Shown: positions 8,746 to 18,149 of the stretch, piece by piece
Layout: each line of letters opens with the position of its first letter
How positions within the stretch are numbered: position 1 is the stretch's first letter
The notes under the pieces: model-generated
Seen by the model: the letters and a program-made list of their open reading frames with translations, nothing else
Told to the model about the DNA's origin: nothing
Databases searched by the model: none
Program-made: the position numbers and the translations under genes
Origin: Myxococcales bacterium
GTDB lineage: Bacteria; Myxococcota_A; Polyangia; Polyangiales; JADJMO01
DNA: 64,000 nucleotides
Reading direction: 5' to 3'
Assembly (NCBI GenBank): GCA_016709545.1
Contig: JADJMO010000002.1
Coordinates: forward strand, 186,001-250,000

Positions 8746-10314
8746 GTGACGACGCCGCTGCCGTTCAAGCACGCCGCCGCCCTCGCGGTGCTCTCCGGGG
8801 TCTTCTACTGGGGCGCGTTCCCGGGGACCGACGTCTGGCCCCTCGCCTTCGTGTGCTGGGCGCCGCTGCTCGTGGCCCTCCGCGGGCAGACCCCACGGCG
8901 CGCGCTCCTGCTCGGGCTCTTGCAGGGCCTCACGTGCAACCTGCTCGGGTTCTACTGGCTCCTCACCATGCTGCAGACGTTCAGCGGGTTTCCGCTGCCG
9001 CTCTGCGCGCTCTTCATGGTGATCCTCTGCGCCTACCAGGGCGGGCGGATGGCGTTCATGGCGTGGCTGCACGGCCGCGCCGAGCGCAAGGGGTGGCCGC
9101 CCGGCGTCGTGTTCGTCTCGGCCCTCGCGGCGAGCGAGCTGCTCTATCCGCTGCTCTTCCCCTGGTACACGGGCGCGCAGACCCACAAGGTGCCGCTGCT
9201 CATGCAGCTCGCCGACGTGGGCGGGCCGATCGGGATCGGCATCGCGCTGGCGGGCGGGAGCATCGCGGCGGCGGAGCTCGTGTGGGCCCGGATCGACAAG
9301 CGCCCTCTCGACCGGCTGCGCCTCGGGCTCGGCGTCGCAGGTCCCGTCATCCTCGCGCTCTACGGCGCGGTGCGCATGCCGATGGTGCAGAAGCGCATCG
9401 ACGCGGCCCCGACCGCGCGGGTGGGCCTCGTGCAGGGCAACCTCGCGCTCACCGGCACCGAGAAGCGGGACGCCGCGCGCATCCACCGCGACCTCACCAA
9501 GAAACTCGAGCAGCAGGGCAAGCTCGACCTCGTGGTGTGGTCGGAGACGGCCATCAACTACCTGATCCCGGAGGACGTGCTCTCCCCGGTCATGCAGCGA
9601 ATGGTGCTCACCGGCAACGACAAGAAGCTCGAGACCCCGGTGCTCACGGGCGTGATCCTGCGGCGCGGCGGGCTCACCCGGAAGACCGGCGCCAAGCTCT
9701 ACAACAGCGCGACCCTCGTGCACCCCGACGGCAAGGTCGAGGGCATCTACGACAAGACCTTCCTGCTCGCGTTCGGCGAGTACATCCCGTTCGGCGAGAC
9801 GTTCCCCCAGCTCTACGAGGCGAGCCCCAACAGCGGGCAGCTCACGCCGGGAAAGAGCCTCGAGGCCATCCCGTTCGGCGCGCACAAGATCACCGTGCTC
9901 ATCTGCTACGAGGACATCCTCCCGCGGTTCACCAACACCATCGTGAGCCACGGCGATCCAGACCTGCTGGTCAACATGACCAACGACGCGTGGTTCGGGA
10001 AGTCGACCGAACCCGCCATCCACCTCGCCCTCGCCAAGTACCGCGCCGTCGAGCACCGCCGGTTCCTCGTCCGCGCGACCAACAGCGGGGTCTCCGCGTT
10101 CGTCGACCCCCTGGGCCGCACCTTCGAGGAGACACCGGTGTTCGAGGAGGCCGCGCGCGCGAGCAGCGTGCGCTGGATGCGCGGCAAGACGGTGTACGAG
10201 GTGCTCGGCGACGGGCCGTTCTGGCTGCTCTCGCTGCTGGTCGTGGCGATGGGTTTCCGCGCGCGATCCGGCGCCACGCCCCCGTCACCGGCAAAGAGCC
10301 AAGAACCGGTGTAG
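8746..10314 (+). CDS. lnt: Apolipoprotein N-acyltransferase
   Basis: A 522-residue integral membrane enzyme that N-acylates the lipid-modified N-terminal Cys of lipoproteins in the inner membrane. Several N-terminal hydrophobic helices (about 1-215) precede a nitrilase-type periplasmic domain. Catalytic elements are visible: Glu in VVWSETAIN, Lys in YDKTFLLAFGEYIPFG and Cys in VLICYEDI. A last TM helix lies near residues 490-510. The GTG at 8746 is chosen because it gives the N-terminal hydrophobic segment directly and avoids overlap with the divergent gene. The many lipoproteins in this window are presumed substrates, including the one 10 bp downstream. Confidence 0.93.
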   Translation: MTTPLPFKHAAALAVLSGVFYWGAFPGTDVWPLAFVCWAPLLVALRGQTPRRALLLGLLQGLTCNLLGFYWLLTMLQTFSGFPLPLCALFMVILCAYQGGRMAFMAWLHGRAERKGWPPGVVFVSALAASELLYPLLFPWYTGAQTHKVPLLMQLADVGGPIGIGIALAGGSIAAAELVWARIDKRPLDRLRLGLGVAGPVILALYGAVRMPMVQKRIDAAPTARVGLVQGNLALTGTEKRDAARIHRDLTKKLEQQGKLDLVVWSETAINYLIPEDVLSPVMQRMVLTGNDKKLETPVLTGVILRRGGLTRKTGAKLYNSATLVHPDGKVEGIYDKTFLLAFGEYIPFGETFPQLYEASPNSGQLTPGKSLEAIPFGAHKITVLICYEDILPRFTNTIVSHGDPDLLVNMTNDAWFGKSTEPAIHLALAKYRAVEHRRFLVRATNSGVSAFVDPLGRTFEETPVFEEAARASSVRWMRGKTVYEVLGDGPFWLLSLLVVAMGFRARSGATPPSPAKSQEPV

Positions 10315-10324
10315 GCTCTCGGGC

Positions 10325-10942
10325 ATGCGTCTGCTCCCCCTGTTCGTCCTCGCCGCCTCGCTGAGCGCGCTCGGTTGCGGCCCGAAGAAGCACTCCAACA
10401 CCGGTGGGTTCAACAACAACGACGACCTCGATCTCGGCGGGCCGAAGCCCAAGGACGAGATGCGCAAGGGCGTCGCCGACGAGAACACGTGGGAGCTCGT
10501 CCCGGGTTACGGCACCAAGATCAAGATCCCCGCGCAGTGGGGCTGGGCGCAGAAGGGCGCCCTCGTCGCCGCCTTCCACAAGGGCACGACCTCCGGACTC
10601 GTCGTGCTCGGCGCGCCGAACACCAAGGACGCCATCGCGAAGGGCAAGGAGGCGCGCGAGACGCTGAAGCTCCAGCTCGGTGACGCGATGGTCGAGAAGG
10701 GCGTGCGTTCCAAGGTCAACGGGCTCGACATGACCCGCTGGGACTACGAACACGCGGTGCAAGAGGGCACGCCCTCCGCGGGTGTGCTCATCGTCGTCGA
10801 GGTGCCCAAGGGCTTCGTGGTGCTGCTGGCCTACGTGCACAACGGCGCCAACACCGAGGCCGAGGAGCTCCGCGAGGCGCTCAACTCGCTGTCTGCGGAG
10901 GGCGCCGGCGGCGGCGGTGGCAGCCCGGGCGGGATGATGTGA
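10325..10942 (+). CDS. Lipoprotein of unknown function
   Basis: A 205-residue protein with a signal peptide and lipobox SALGC (Cys19). An Asn/Asp-rich linker leads to a mixed alpha/beta domain beginning WELVPGYGTKIKIPAQWGW, of the kind seen in small PsbP/DUF1795-like domains. I do not recognise a definite family. The tail is Gly-rich and ends GGMM. It starts 10 bp after lnt, so probably shares its transcript, and ends 21 bp before the convergent site-2 protease gene. Confidence 0.75.
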   Translation: MRLLPLFVLAASLSALGCGPKKHSNTGGFNNNDDLDLGGPKPKDEMRKGVADENTWELVPGYGTKIKIPAQWGWAQKGALVAAFHKGTTSGLVVLGAPNTKDAIAKGKEARETLKLQLGDAMVEKGVRSKVNGLDMTRWDYEHAVQEGTPSAGVLIVVEVPKGFVVLLAYVHNGANTEAEELREALNSLSAEGAGGGGGSPGGMM

Positions 10943-10963
10943 CCTCCGGGCCGCTCCAGCAAA

Positions 10964-12460
10964 TCAAGACCCGACCAGCGTAGAGAAGCGCGGGTCGGAG
11001 CTGAGCGGAGAGAAGGCCGGGTCGGCGAGCAGGCGAGCCTTGTCGAGGCCGCCTGCCGCAACCGCTTGCGCGAGGGCCGTGAGCGCCGCGGTGCCGTCTC
11101 CGAGGAGGGCGTGGGCGCGGGCCTCTTCGACCGCGTCTTCGGCCTGTCGGTGCAGCTCGAAGAGCCGTGCCGCGAGCTCGGCGGCGGGGCGCAGCACGTC
11201 GGCCTCGATGCCGGCGCGCACCACCGCGCGCGCGTCGGCGACGGGGAGCAGGTCGGCGTCTTCGAAGGCGAGGGCCACCGCATCGGCGATGCGGCCCTGG
11301 CGCGCGAGCAGATCGACGTGCAGCTTGGTCATCTCGACCGCGCGCAGGCCGTGCCGCCGCGCCTCTTCGAGCACGCGGCGCGCGCCGTCCTCGTCGCCAG
11401 CGCAGTCCTCGACCGCGGCGAGCGTGTACGGATCGACCGCCCACTGCGGGGTGACCTCGCGCACGGCGGCGCGCGCGAGGGCGCCGTTGCCGCGCGTGAT
11501 GGCGACCCACGCGAGCGCGGTGAACCCGCCGTTGCGCACGGGGAGGGTCTGCGCGCGCTGCACGACCTCCTGGGCGAGCGCGTAGGCCTGGTCGAGATCG
11601 CCGGCCTCGAGGGCCGTGCGTGCGTCGCGCAGCAGGGCCTCGACGCCGTCGCGCTGGTCGATGCCGGCGGCCCACAGCTGACGGGCCTGCTGGTAGTTCG
11701 TCCACGCGGCGAGTCCGAAGAACAGCGGGATGATGAAGGCCTGCTTGAGGAGCGCGACGGCCGCGGCGGCCACCCCGACGGCGACGATGGCCCCGACGAC
11801 GCGCGTGGTGATCGCGCGCTTCGGGCCGAGGGCGGCCTCGAGCACGTGACCGCCGTCGAACGGCAGCACCGGCAGCAGGTTGATGATGCCCCACCCGATG
11901 TTCACGAACGCGACCATCGAGCGGATCATCTGCTGGCCGTCGGTGAGCTTGCCGACGAATGCCGACCGCGTGAAGAACAGCACGAGCCCGCCGAACAGGA
12001 ACCCGGCGAACGGGCCGGCCAGCGAGATCCAGGCGCGGCGAGGCCGGGTGAGACCGCCCGGGTCGGCGTAGGTCGTGAGGCCCCCGAAGCCGTGCAGCGT
12101 GATGGCCGGTCTCGCCCCGTAGCGACGCGCGACGACCGCGTGCCCGAGCTCGTGCAGGAGCACCGACACGAACACGATCAGGGTCCAGGCGAACCCGAGG
12201 GCGAGCTTGTTGCGGAACGAGATGCCGAACAGCAGGGTGATCACCCAGAAGCCGAGGGTGACCCGCACGGGCACGCCGAAGACGGAGAAGTGCGGCGGCC
12301 CCTCGCGGGTGCCTCCGTCGGGAGGGGACGACTCGGGCGGCGCGGAGCTTCCCTGCGAGGGCGGGGGGAGGAGGGGGCACGACCGTGAGATGTTGCCACG
12401 TTTCCCTTGGGTGCGCCTTGCACCAGAGGGAAGGCCGCGCCATACCGCGGACCTCCGCAT
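10964..12460 (-). CDS. Site-2 protease-family (M50) membrane metalloprotease with helical-repeat tail
   Basis: An M50-family protein. The zinc-binding HELGH lies in VLLHELGHAVVARRYG and the second metal site in LLPVLPFDGGHVLEA, both within hydrophobic helices. Such enzymes cleave substrates inside the membrane. The C-terminal ~300 residues are soluble and Ala-rich, with TPR-like helices probably serving as an adaptor. The start is uncertain. ATG 12460 is the only start that keeps the conserved PPHFSVFGVPVRV entry, but its first ~50 residues are low-complexity and the codon overlaps the glnD start codon. The next candidate is GTG 12274. It is divergent from and overlapping glnD. Confidence 0.8.
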   Translation of the reverse strand: MRRSAVWRGLPSGARRTQGKRGNISRSCPLLPPPSQGSSAPPESSPPDGGTREGPPHFSVFGVPVRVTLGFWVITLLFGISFRNKLALGFAWTLIVFVSVLLHELGHAVVARRYGARPAITLHGFGGLTTYADPGGLTRPRRAWISLAGPFAGFLFGGLVLFFTRSAFVGKLTDGQQMIRSMVAFVNIGWGIINLLPVLPFDGGHVLEAALGPKRAITTRVVGAIVAVGVAAAAVALLKQAFIIPLFFGLAAWTNYQQARQLWAAGIDQRDGVEALLRDARTALEAGDLDQAYALAQEVVQRAQTLPVRNGGFTALAWVAITRGNGALARAAVREVTPQWAVDPYTLAAVEDCAGDEDGARRVLEEARRHGLRAVEMTKLHVDLLARQGRIADAVALAFEDADLLPVADARAVVRAGIEADVLRPAAELAARLFELHRQAEDAVEEARAHALLGDGTAALTALAQAVAAGGLDKARLLADPAFSPLSSDPRFSTLVGS

Positions 12461-15230
12461 GGCGTCCCCTGCGCTCGCCGCGCAAGCTCCCGGCCTCGCT
12501 GCGTGCCTACGCGAGTACGTGGTCAAGTACCGGCGTGCCCTCGACGAGCGCGTGGCCGTCGCCGCCCCGACGCCCCTCGGCACGCGCGCGGCGCTGGAGT
12601 CCGGTCGTACGTTCGCGCGCGCCATCGACGGCCTCCTCTCGGCCCTCCTCCCGGCCACGCAGGCGACGCTGTCGGCACCGGCAGGCAAGGGACGGTCCAA
12701 GAAGAGCCGCTGGGTCGACTGCACCCTCGCCGCGGTGGGGAGCTACGGCCGCGGGGTCCTCGCGCCCCACTCCGACCTCGACGTGCGGCTCGTCGTCGAC
12801 CGGCGCCCGGAGGACGCGCAGCACGTCGCCGAGGCCCTGCTCTACCCGCTGTGGGACGCCGGCCTCCACGTCGGCCACCAGGTCATCGACCCGGAAGGCG
12901 TGCTCGAGCTCGCCCGCACCGATCTCTCCACCGCCACGAGCCTCCTCGATCTGCGGGTCGTCGCCGGTCCTCGGCCCCGGGTCGAGCAGCTGGTCGAGCG
13001 CGCCCTCGCGGGGTTCTTCACCGGCGAGCTCGGCAGCTTCGTCCAGCGCCTGCGGGACGAGCGCAAGGCGCGCCACGCGCGGTACGGCGGGTCGCTCTAC
13101 CTGCTCGAGCCCGACGTGAAATCGGGCCCCGGTGGCCTGCGCGACCTCGACCTCGCGCGCTGGGCCGCGCGGGCCCGCTACCGCGTGCGCGAGACCGCCG
13201 AGCTCGTGCGCCTCGGCGTGCTCCTCCCGCGGGAACACGACGAGCTTGCGGAGGCCGAGGCGTTCCTCTGGGCGGTGCGCGCGCGCCTGCACACCCGCGC
13301 AGGTCGCCGCAGCGATCGGCTCACGTTCGACGCGCAAGAGGAGCTCGGTCGGTTGCTGGTCGGCGTCGAGGCCGACGAGCCCGACGCGATCGCCGCCGAG
13401 CGCCTCATGCAGCGCTACTACGGCCACGCGCGCACCGTGGAGCGCATGGTCGAGCGCGTGCTCGACGTGTGCACCCCGAGCAAGCCGCGCCGCTCGGCTA
13501 CCCTCGGGGAGGCCATCGCGCCCGGCATCAAGAGCTTCGAGGGCCAGGCCACGCTCGAGAACCTGGCCGACCTCGCGAGCGATCCGGCGCTCGCGATGCG
13601 GCTCTATCACACCGCGCACAAGCGCGGCCTCCCGGTCTACCCGTACGCGCGCGACGCGGTGGCCAAGGCGCTGCACAACCCGGCCGCGGGCGAGGCGCTG
13701 CGCGCGTCCAAGGAGGCGTCGCGCCTGTTCCTCGACGCGCTGTGCGACGCGGCCGAGCGCAACCCGAACACGCCCTCGGTGCTGCGGCAGATGCACGACG
13801 TGGGGCTCCTGCTCGCGATGGTGCCCGAGTTCCAGCCCGTCGTCGGGCGCGTGCACCACGACATCTACCACGTGTACACGGTCGACGTGCACAGCGTGGC
13901 CGCCGTCGATCGCCTGCGCGCGCTGGCGCGCGGTGCGGTGGCGACCGAGTATCCGCTCGCGTGTCGCCTCGCCGGAGACCTCGCGCGCAAGGTGCCGCTC
14001 TACGTCGCCACGCTGCTGCACGACGTCGGCAAGGGTGGCGGCGGCGTGGGGCACGGCGAGCGCGGCGCGGAGATGTCGCGGGCGATCTGCGCCAGGCTCG
14101 GGCTCTCCGAGGAGGACGCCGCCGAGGTGCACTGGCTCATCCTCCAGCACCTCGCGATGTACCACGTGGCGACGCGCCGCGATCTCGACGACCCGGGCAC
14201 GGTCGCCTCGTTCGGCGATCTCATGCGCGCCTCCGGCGGCTCGCCGATCGAGCGGCTGCACCACCTCTACTTGCTGACGGTTGCTGACATCTCCACGACC
14301 TCGCCCACCGCGATGACCACGTGGAAGGCGCGCATGCTCGACGACCTGTTCCTCGCCACGAGCCACCACCTGGCGGCGAGCCAGCGCGGCGAGGAGACCG
14401 CCGACGAGCTGCTCGCGCGGGTGCGCAAGGAGGCGCAGGCGGCGTGGCCGGTGCCGGCCCTCGACCGGTTCGTCGACGGGATGCCCAAGGCCTACCTGAT
14501 CGGGCACGCCGGCGAGACCGTCGCCGCGCACGCGCGCGTGGTCATGCGGCGCGGTGGCTCCTGCGTGATCGTCGATCACGTCCCGCCGCGTCACCCCGAC
14601 ACGCTCGAGCTGATCATCGTCGCGCCCGACCGGCCCGGGCTCCTGCTCTCGTTCGCGGCAGCGCTCGCCGCCAACCGGCTCGACATCCTCACGGCCCACA
14701 TCTTCGTGTGGGAGCGCCCGGAGTCCTCGTCCGGCGGCGCGGGGCGCGAGGCGGTCGACTTCTTCAGCGTGCGGCGCGCGGCGCGCGACGGCGACGAGGC
14801 CATCGAGCCCCTCGGAGAACGCGAGCTCGCGCGCCTCGAGGCCGACCTGACCGGCCTGATCGAGGGCAGGGTCGACCCGGTCGGCCTGCTCCACGACCGG
14901 CGGGGCGCGGGGCCCCTCAAAGAAAGGCCGAGCCCGGCGGTCGATACCAGCGTGGAGATCGACGACCGCGCCTCCCGCCGCTTCACGGTGATCGACGTGT
15001 ACGCGAAAGATCGGCCCGGGCTGCTCTTCGCCGTCGCGCGGGCCCTCCATGGGTTGCAGCTCTCGATCGCACGGTCGAAGATCGCCACCGAGGGCGCCTG
15101 CGCGGCGGACAGCTTCTACGTCACCGAGCTCGACGGCGGGAAGGTGCAGAGTCCTGCGCGCCGCGAGGAGATCAAGACCACCGTGGCCGCCGCGATCGAA
15201 AGACTCTCCCGGGAAGGCATCGCATCATGA
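12459..15230 (+). CDS. glnD: PII uridylyltransferase/uridylyl-removing enzyme
   Basis: A full-length 923-residue bifunctional GlnD. It uridylylates and de-uridylylates PII proteins in response to glutamine. The nucleotidyltransferase motif GSYGRG (94-99) is followed by DLD (106-108). The GlnD helical linker precedes an HD hydrolase domain with HDVGKG near residue 521. Two C-terminal ACT domains begin near 716 (VAPDRPGLLLSF) and 842 (YAKDRPGLLFAV). ATG 12459 gives a normal N-terminus. The stop overlaps the next gene by ATGA. The start overlaps the divergent protease start if that gene really begins at 12460. Confidence 0.95.
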   Translation: MASPALAAQAPGLAACLREYVVKYRRALDERVAVAAPTPLGTRAALESGRTFARAIDGLLSALLPATQATLSAPAGKGRSKKSRWVDCTLAAVGSYGRGVLAPHSDLDVRLVVDRRPEDAQHVAEALLYPLWDAGLHVGHQVIDPEGVLELARTDLSTATSLLDLRVVAGPRPRVEQLVERALAGFFTGELGSFVQRLRDERKARHARYGGSLYLLEPDVKSGPGGLRDLDLARWAARARYRVRETAELVRLGVLLPREHDELAEAEAFLWAVRARLHTRAGRRSDRLTFDAQEELGRLLVGVEADEPDAIAAERLMQRYYGHARTVERMVERVLDVCTPSKPRRSATLGEAIAPGIKSFEGQATLENLADLASDPALAMRLYHTAHKRGLPVYPYARDAVAKALHNPAAGEALRASKEASRLFLDALCDAAERNPNTPSVLRQMHDVGLLLAMVPEFQPVVGRVHHDIYHVYTVDVHSVAAVDRLRALARGAVATEYPLACRLAGDLARKVPLYVATLLHDVGKGGGGVGHGERGAEMSRAICARLGLSEEDAAEVHWLILQHLAMYHVATRRDLDDPGTVASFGDLMRASGGSPIERLHHLYLLTVADISTTSPTAMTTWKARMLDDLFLATSHHLAASQRGEETADELLARVRKEAQAAWPVPALDRFVDGMPKAYLIGHAGETVAAHARVVMRRGGSCVIVDHVPPRHPDTLELIIVAPDRPGLLLSFAAALAANRLDILTAHIFVWERPESSSGGAGREAVDFFSVRRAARDGDEAIEPLGERELARLEADLTGLIEGRVDPVGLLHDRRGAGPLKERPSPAVDTSVEIDDRASRRFTVIDVYAKDRPGLLFAVARALHGLQLSIARSKIATEGACAADSFYVTELDGGKVQSPARREEIKTTVAAAIERLSREGIAS

Positions 15231-16225
15231 AGCATCTCCTTGCAGTCGTCGCGCTCGTCGCCGTGGGTTCCGCGGTCGCGTGCTCGCCCGCCGGGCCGTC
15301 GCAGGCCGAGGGGCCGAAGCCCGACCTCGACAAGCCGCCGAAGGGCGCCGCCAGCGGCGAGGCCGCCGACCTCGAGGACGCGCTCGAGCTCGTGAAGGCC
15401 AAGAACTTCACGGCGGCCAAGGCGCGCGCGCTGCAGGTCTACGAGAAGAACCCGAAGCACGCCGTCGCCAACTACGTCCTCGGCATGGTCGCCGAGGAGG
15501 AGAAGCAGGACGACAAGGCGGTCGCGTTCTACAAGGTGGCCCTCACCACCGACCCGGCGCTCATCGGCGCCTCGATCTACCTGAGCGCGATCCTGATCAA
15601 GCTCGAGAAGTACGACGAGGCCGCCGAGGTCGCCAAGAACGGCCTCAAGACCGCGAAGGGGGCGTCGTTCGAGCTCCACGCGAACCTCGGGTACGCGCTC
15701 GCCGGCAAGAAGGACCTCGCGACGGCGGTGAAGTCCTGGGCCAACGCGCTCAAGCTCAACCCCGACTCGATCGACGTCCGCTTCGACCGCGCCGAGGCGC
15801 TGGCCGCCCTCGGGCAGAAGGACGAGGCGATCAAGGAGTACAAGGCGGTCGCGAGCAACCCCAAGGCCGAGCCCACGCTGGTGCGCGCGTCGGCGCACGG
15901 CCTCTCGCAGCTGGGCGAGCACGCGGTGTGCGTCGCCGTCCTCACGCCGCTCGTCGACAGCAAGCCGCAGCCCGACGTGCTCAAGCAGCGGGCGCAGTGC
16001 AAGCACAAGGCGGGCGATCTGCCCGGCGCCCGCGCCGACATCGACGCCTCCATCAAGCTCAAGCCCACGCTCAACGCGCACGGCTTCGGTGCCCAGTGGG
16101 CCGAAGAGGCGAAGGACAAGAAGGCGTGCACGCTCCACTGGACGGAGCTCGGCAAGCTCGGGGTCGGCAACGCCAAGGCCGAGAGCGAGGCCAAGAAGGG
16201 CCTCGATCGCTGCAAGAAGCTCTGA
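15227..16225 (+). CDS. TPR-repeat lipoprotein
   Basis: A 332-residue protein with signal peptide and lipobox SAVAC (Cys19), followed by a Pro/Gly/Lys-rich linker and about six tetratricopeptide-like helical pairs (for example AVANYVLGMVAEEEKQDDKA and YDEAAEVAKNGLK). TPR lipoproteins usually act as periplasmic or outer-membrane scaffolds. No partner is evident. Lys-rich and Ala-rich composition continues to the C-terminus. The ATG overlaps the glnD stop (ATGA), so it is coupled to glnD despite no known functional link. The next lipoprotein gene begins 4 bp after its stop. Confidence 0.8.
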   Translation: MKHLLAVVALVAVGSAVACSPAGPSQAEGPKPDLDKPPKGAASGEAADLEDALELVKAKNFTAAKARALQVYEKNPKHAVANYVLGMVAEEEKQDDKAVAFYKVALTTDPALIGASIYLSAILIKLEKYDEAAEVAKNGLKTAKGASFELHANLGYALAGKKDLATAVKSWANALKLNPDSIDVRFDRAEALAALGQKDEAIKEYKAVASNPKAEPTLVRASAHGLSQLGEHAVCVAVLTPLVDSKPQPDVLKQRAQCKHKAGDLPGARADIDASIKLKPTLNAHGFGAQWAEEAKDKKACTLHWTELGKLGVGNAKAESEAKKGLDRCKKL

Positions 16226-16229
16226 GCGC

Positions 16230-18146
16230 GTGCGGCCTCTCGTCGGTCTCTTGCTGCTGACCACGGGCTGCTCGCGCGGCGCGAAGTCGAGCGACGCCGG
16301 CGCCCCTTCTCCGAGCACCGCCGCTTCGGCGTCCACGTCGGCCTCGGCCGACGTCGTCTCCAAGGCCTCCGAGTCGTGGGACGCGGGCCCTCCGGTGGTC
16401 GGCGCGGGCAGGGTCGACGCGGCCGCGCTCCGCGCTCGCACGCATGCGCGGCTCGATCACGACACGAGCAAGGTCACGGTGCTCACGGGTGACGATCCGC
16501 GGTCGATCGGCGAGCGCCTGTGCGAGGCAGTCGTGCCGAAGCGCCCGAAGGAGACCCCGATCCTCCTCAAGCCGAACCTCGGCGGGTTCGAGTGGTTCAA
16601 GAGCGGCAAGGACGACGGCGTGAAGGGTCGCATCACCGACCCCGAGTTCGTGCGCGGCGTGATCCAGTGCCTCAAGAAGCGCGGGCACACCCGGATCACC
16701 GTGGCCGAGGGCTGGGGAGCGACCCACGCCGACTGGAAGAAGCTGATCGAGGTCTCCGGCTACGCCGCGATGACCGCCGACGAGCACGTGCCGCTCGTGG
16801 CCATGGACGACGACGGCGTGTTCGACGTCGAGGGAGACCAGCCCGGCAAGCCGCTCGCCGTCAGCGGCATGGAGAAGACGCGGGTCCCCACGCTGCTCGT
16901 GCCGAAGATCCTCGCGGAGCACCTCGACCACGGCCTCTTCATCTCGATCCCCAAGATCAAGGCGCACCGCTTCGGCGTGTTCTCGGCCTCGATCAAGGGC
17001 GTGCAGGGCACGATCATGCTCTCGGACGCCGCGCCCGCGTTCCGGCAGAAGGCGCGCATGCACCGCGAGCTCAACGGCTGGCTCAAGACCAAGGAGGGCG
17101 ATCGCGCCGCGTACGTGGCCGCGCTCGAGACCTTCGGCGAGCGCATCGCCGACGTGCTCGAGGTCGAGGCGCCGCACGTGGTCCTCGCCGAGGGCGCGCC
17201 CGGCATGATGGGCGACGGCTTCCAGAAGCTGTTCCCCACCAAGGAGAAGCTCGGCGTCGGCGGCACGCACCCGGTCGCGGTCGACCGCGTCGTCGCCCAG
17301 GTGCTCGGCCTCTGGGACAACGCCGCGCTGGCGGCGGAGCTCGGCGGGCACCGCACCTCGCCCTTGCTGACGATTGCTGCCAAGCGCTTCGCGCTCGACC
17401 TCGCCAAGGTGGAGACCACGGGCGACGGTGCCGCGCTGATCGAGGGGCCGCGGCCCACGCGGTTCTTCGGGATGGCGGGCTTCGAGCTCGGGAGCGGGGC
17501 GGCGCCGCCCACGGCGGCCGAACCCCCGACGGTGCACGCGGCGCAGGTCACCACGGACGTGGAGCTCGGCAAGTCCGATCCGCTCTGGGCCAAGGCCAAG
17601 GAGATCTCGTGGGCGACCGACTTCGCCGGCGAGACCACCCCCCACGTCACGCGCGCGCGCTTCCTGTTCCGGGCGGGCGCCGAGGGCGCGCTCTACGCCT
17701 CGTTCGACGTCGAGGGCACGGGGCTCTTCGTGGACGACGCGTTCCCGCTCGAGAGCGAGCGCGCGAAGCTCTACCAGGAGGACTGCGTGGAGCTGTTCCT
17801 CGACCCCACGCCCGTCACCCCCAAGCAGTACTTCGAGATCGAGGTGGGGCCGAAGGGCCACTTCCTCGACCTCTCGGTCGACCACGGCAAGAGCGACGTC
17901 GGCTGGTCCAGCAAGCTCACCCGCGCGACCCGCGTCGATCCCGCGAAGAAGAGCGCGCACCTCGAGCTCCGCCTCGCCGCACCCGAGATCGTGAAGGCGC
18001 TGAGCCCCGGCGCGCGCCTGCGGCTCGGCCTCTACCGCATGGAGGGCAAGTCCCCGCGGCGGTACCTCGCGTGGAGCCCGCCACGCACGAAGAAGCCCAA
18101 TTTCCACGTCCCCGAGGCCTTCGGGTGGCTCGTGCTCGACCCGTAG
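16230..18146 (+). CDS. DUF362-domain lipoprotein with C-terminal CBM9-like domain
   Basis: A 638-residue protein starting at GTG 16230 with lipobox LTTGC (Cys13) and a Ser/Ala-rich linker. Residues ~75-410 form a DUF362 domain: ILLKPNLGG, ITDPEFVRGVIQCLKKRG, ISIPKIKAHRFGVFSASIKGVQG and a late GGTHPVAVDRV. Residues ~475-620 resemble the CBM9-type beta-sandwich (ARFLFRAG, EDCVELFLDP, YFEIEVGP), which in other proteins binds sugars or sits next to enzymes. DUF362 has no settled biochemical function. This Cys-poor version lacks the ferredoxin part found in some members. It converges on the gene at 18150 with only 3 bp between stops. Confidence 0.8.
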   Translation: MRPLVGLLLLTTGCSRGAKSSDAGAPSPSTAASASTSASADVVSKASESWDAGPPVVGAGRVDAAALRARTHARLDHDTSKVTVLTGDDPRSIGERLCEAVVPKRPKETPILLKPNLGGFEWFKSGKDDGVKGRITDPEFVRGVIQCLKKRGHTRITVAEGWGATHADWKKLIEVSGYAAMTADEHVPLVAMDDDGVFDVEGDQPGKPLAVSGMEKTRVPTLLVPKILAEHLDHGLFISIPKIKAHRFGVFSASIKGVQGTIMLSDAAPAFRQKARMHRELNGWLKTKEGDRAAYVAALETFGERIADVLEVEAPHVVLAEGAPGMMGDGFQKLFPTKEKLGVGGTHPVAVDRVVAQVLGLWDNAALAAELGGHRTSPLLTIAAKRFALDLAKVETTGDGAALIEGPRPTRFFGMAGFELGSGAAPPTAAEPPTVHAAQVTTDVELGKSDPLWAKAKEISWATDFAGETTPHVTRARFLFRAGAEGALYASFDVEGTGLFVDDAFPLESERAKLYQEDCVELFLDPTPVTPKQYFEIEVGPKGHFLDLSVDHGKSDVGWSSKLTRATRVDPAKKSAHLELRLAAPEIVKALSPGARLRLGLYRMEGKSPRRYLAWSPPRTKKPNFHVPEAFGWLVLDP

Positions 18147-18149
18147 ATC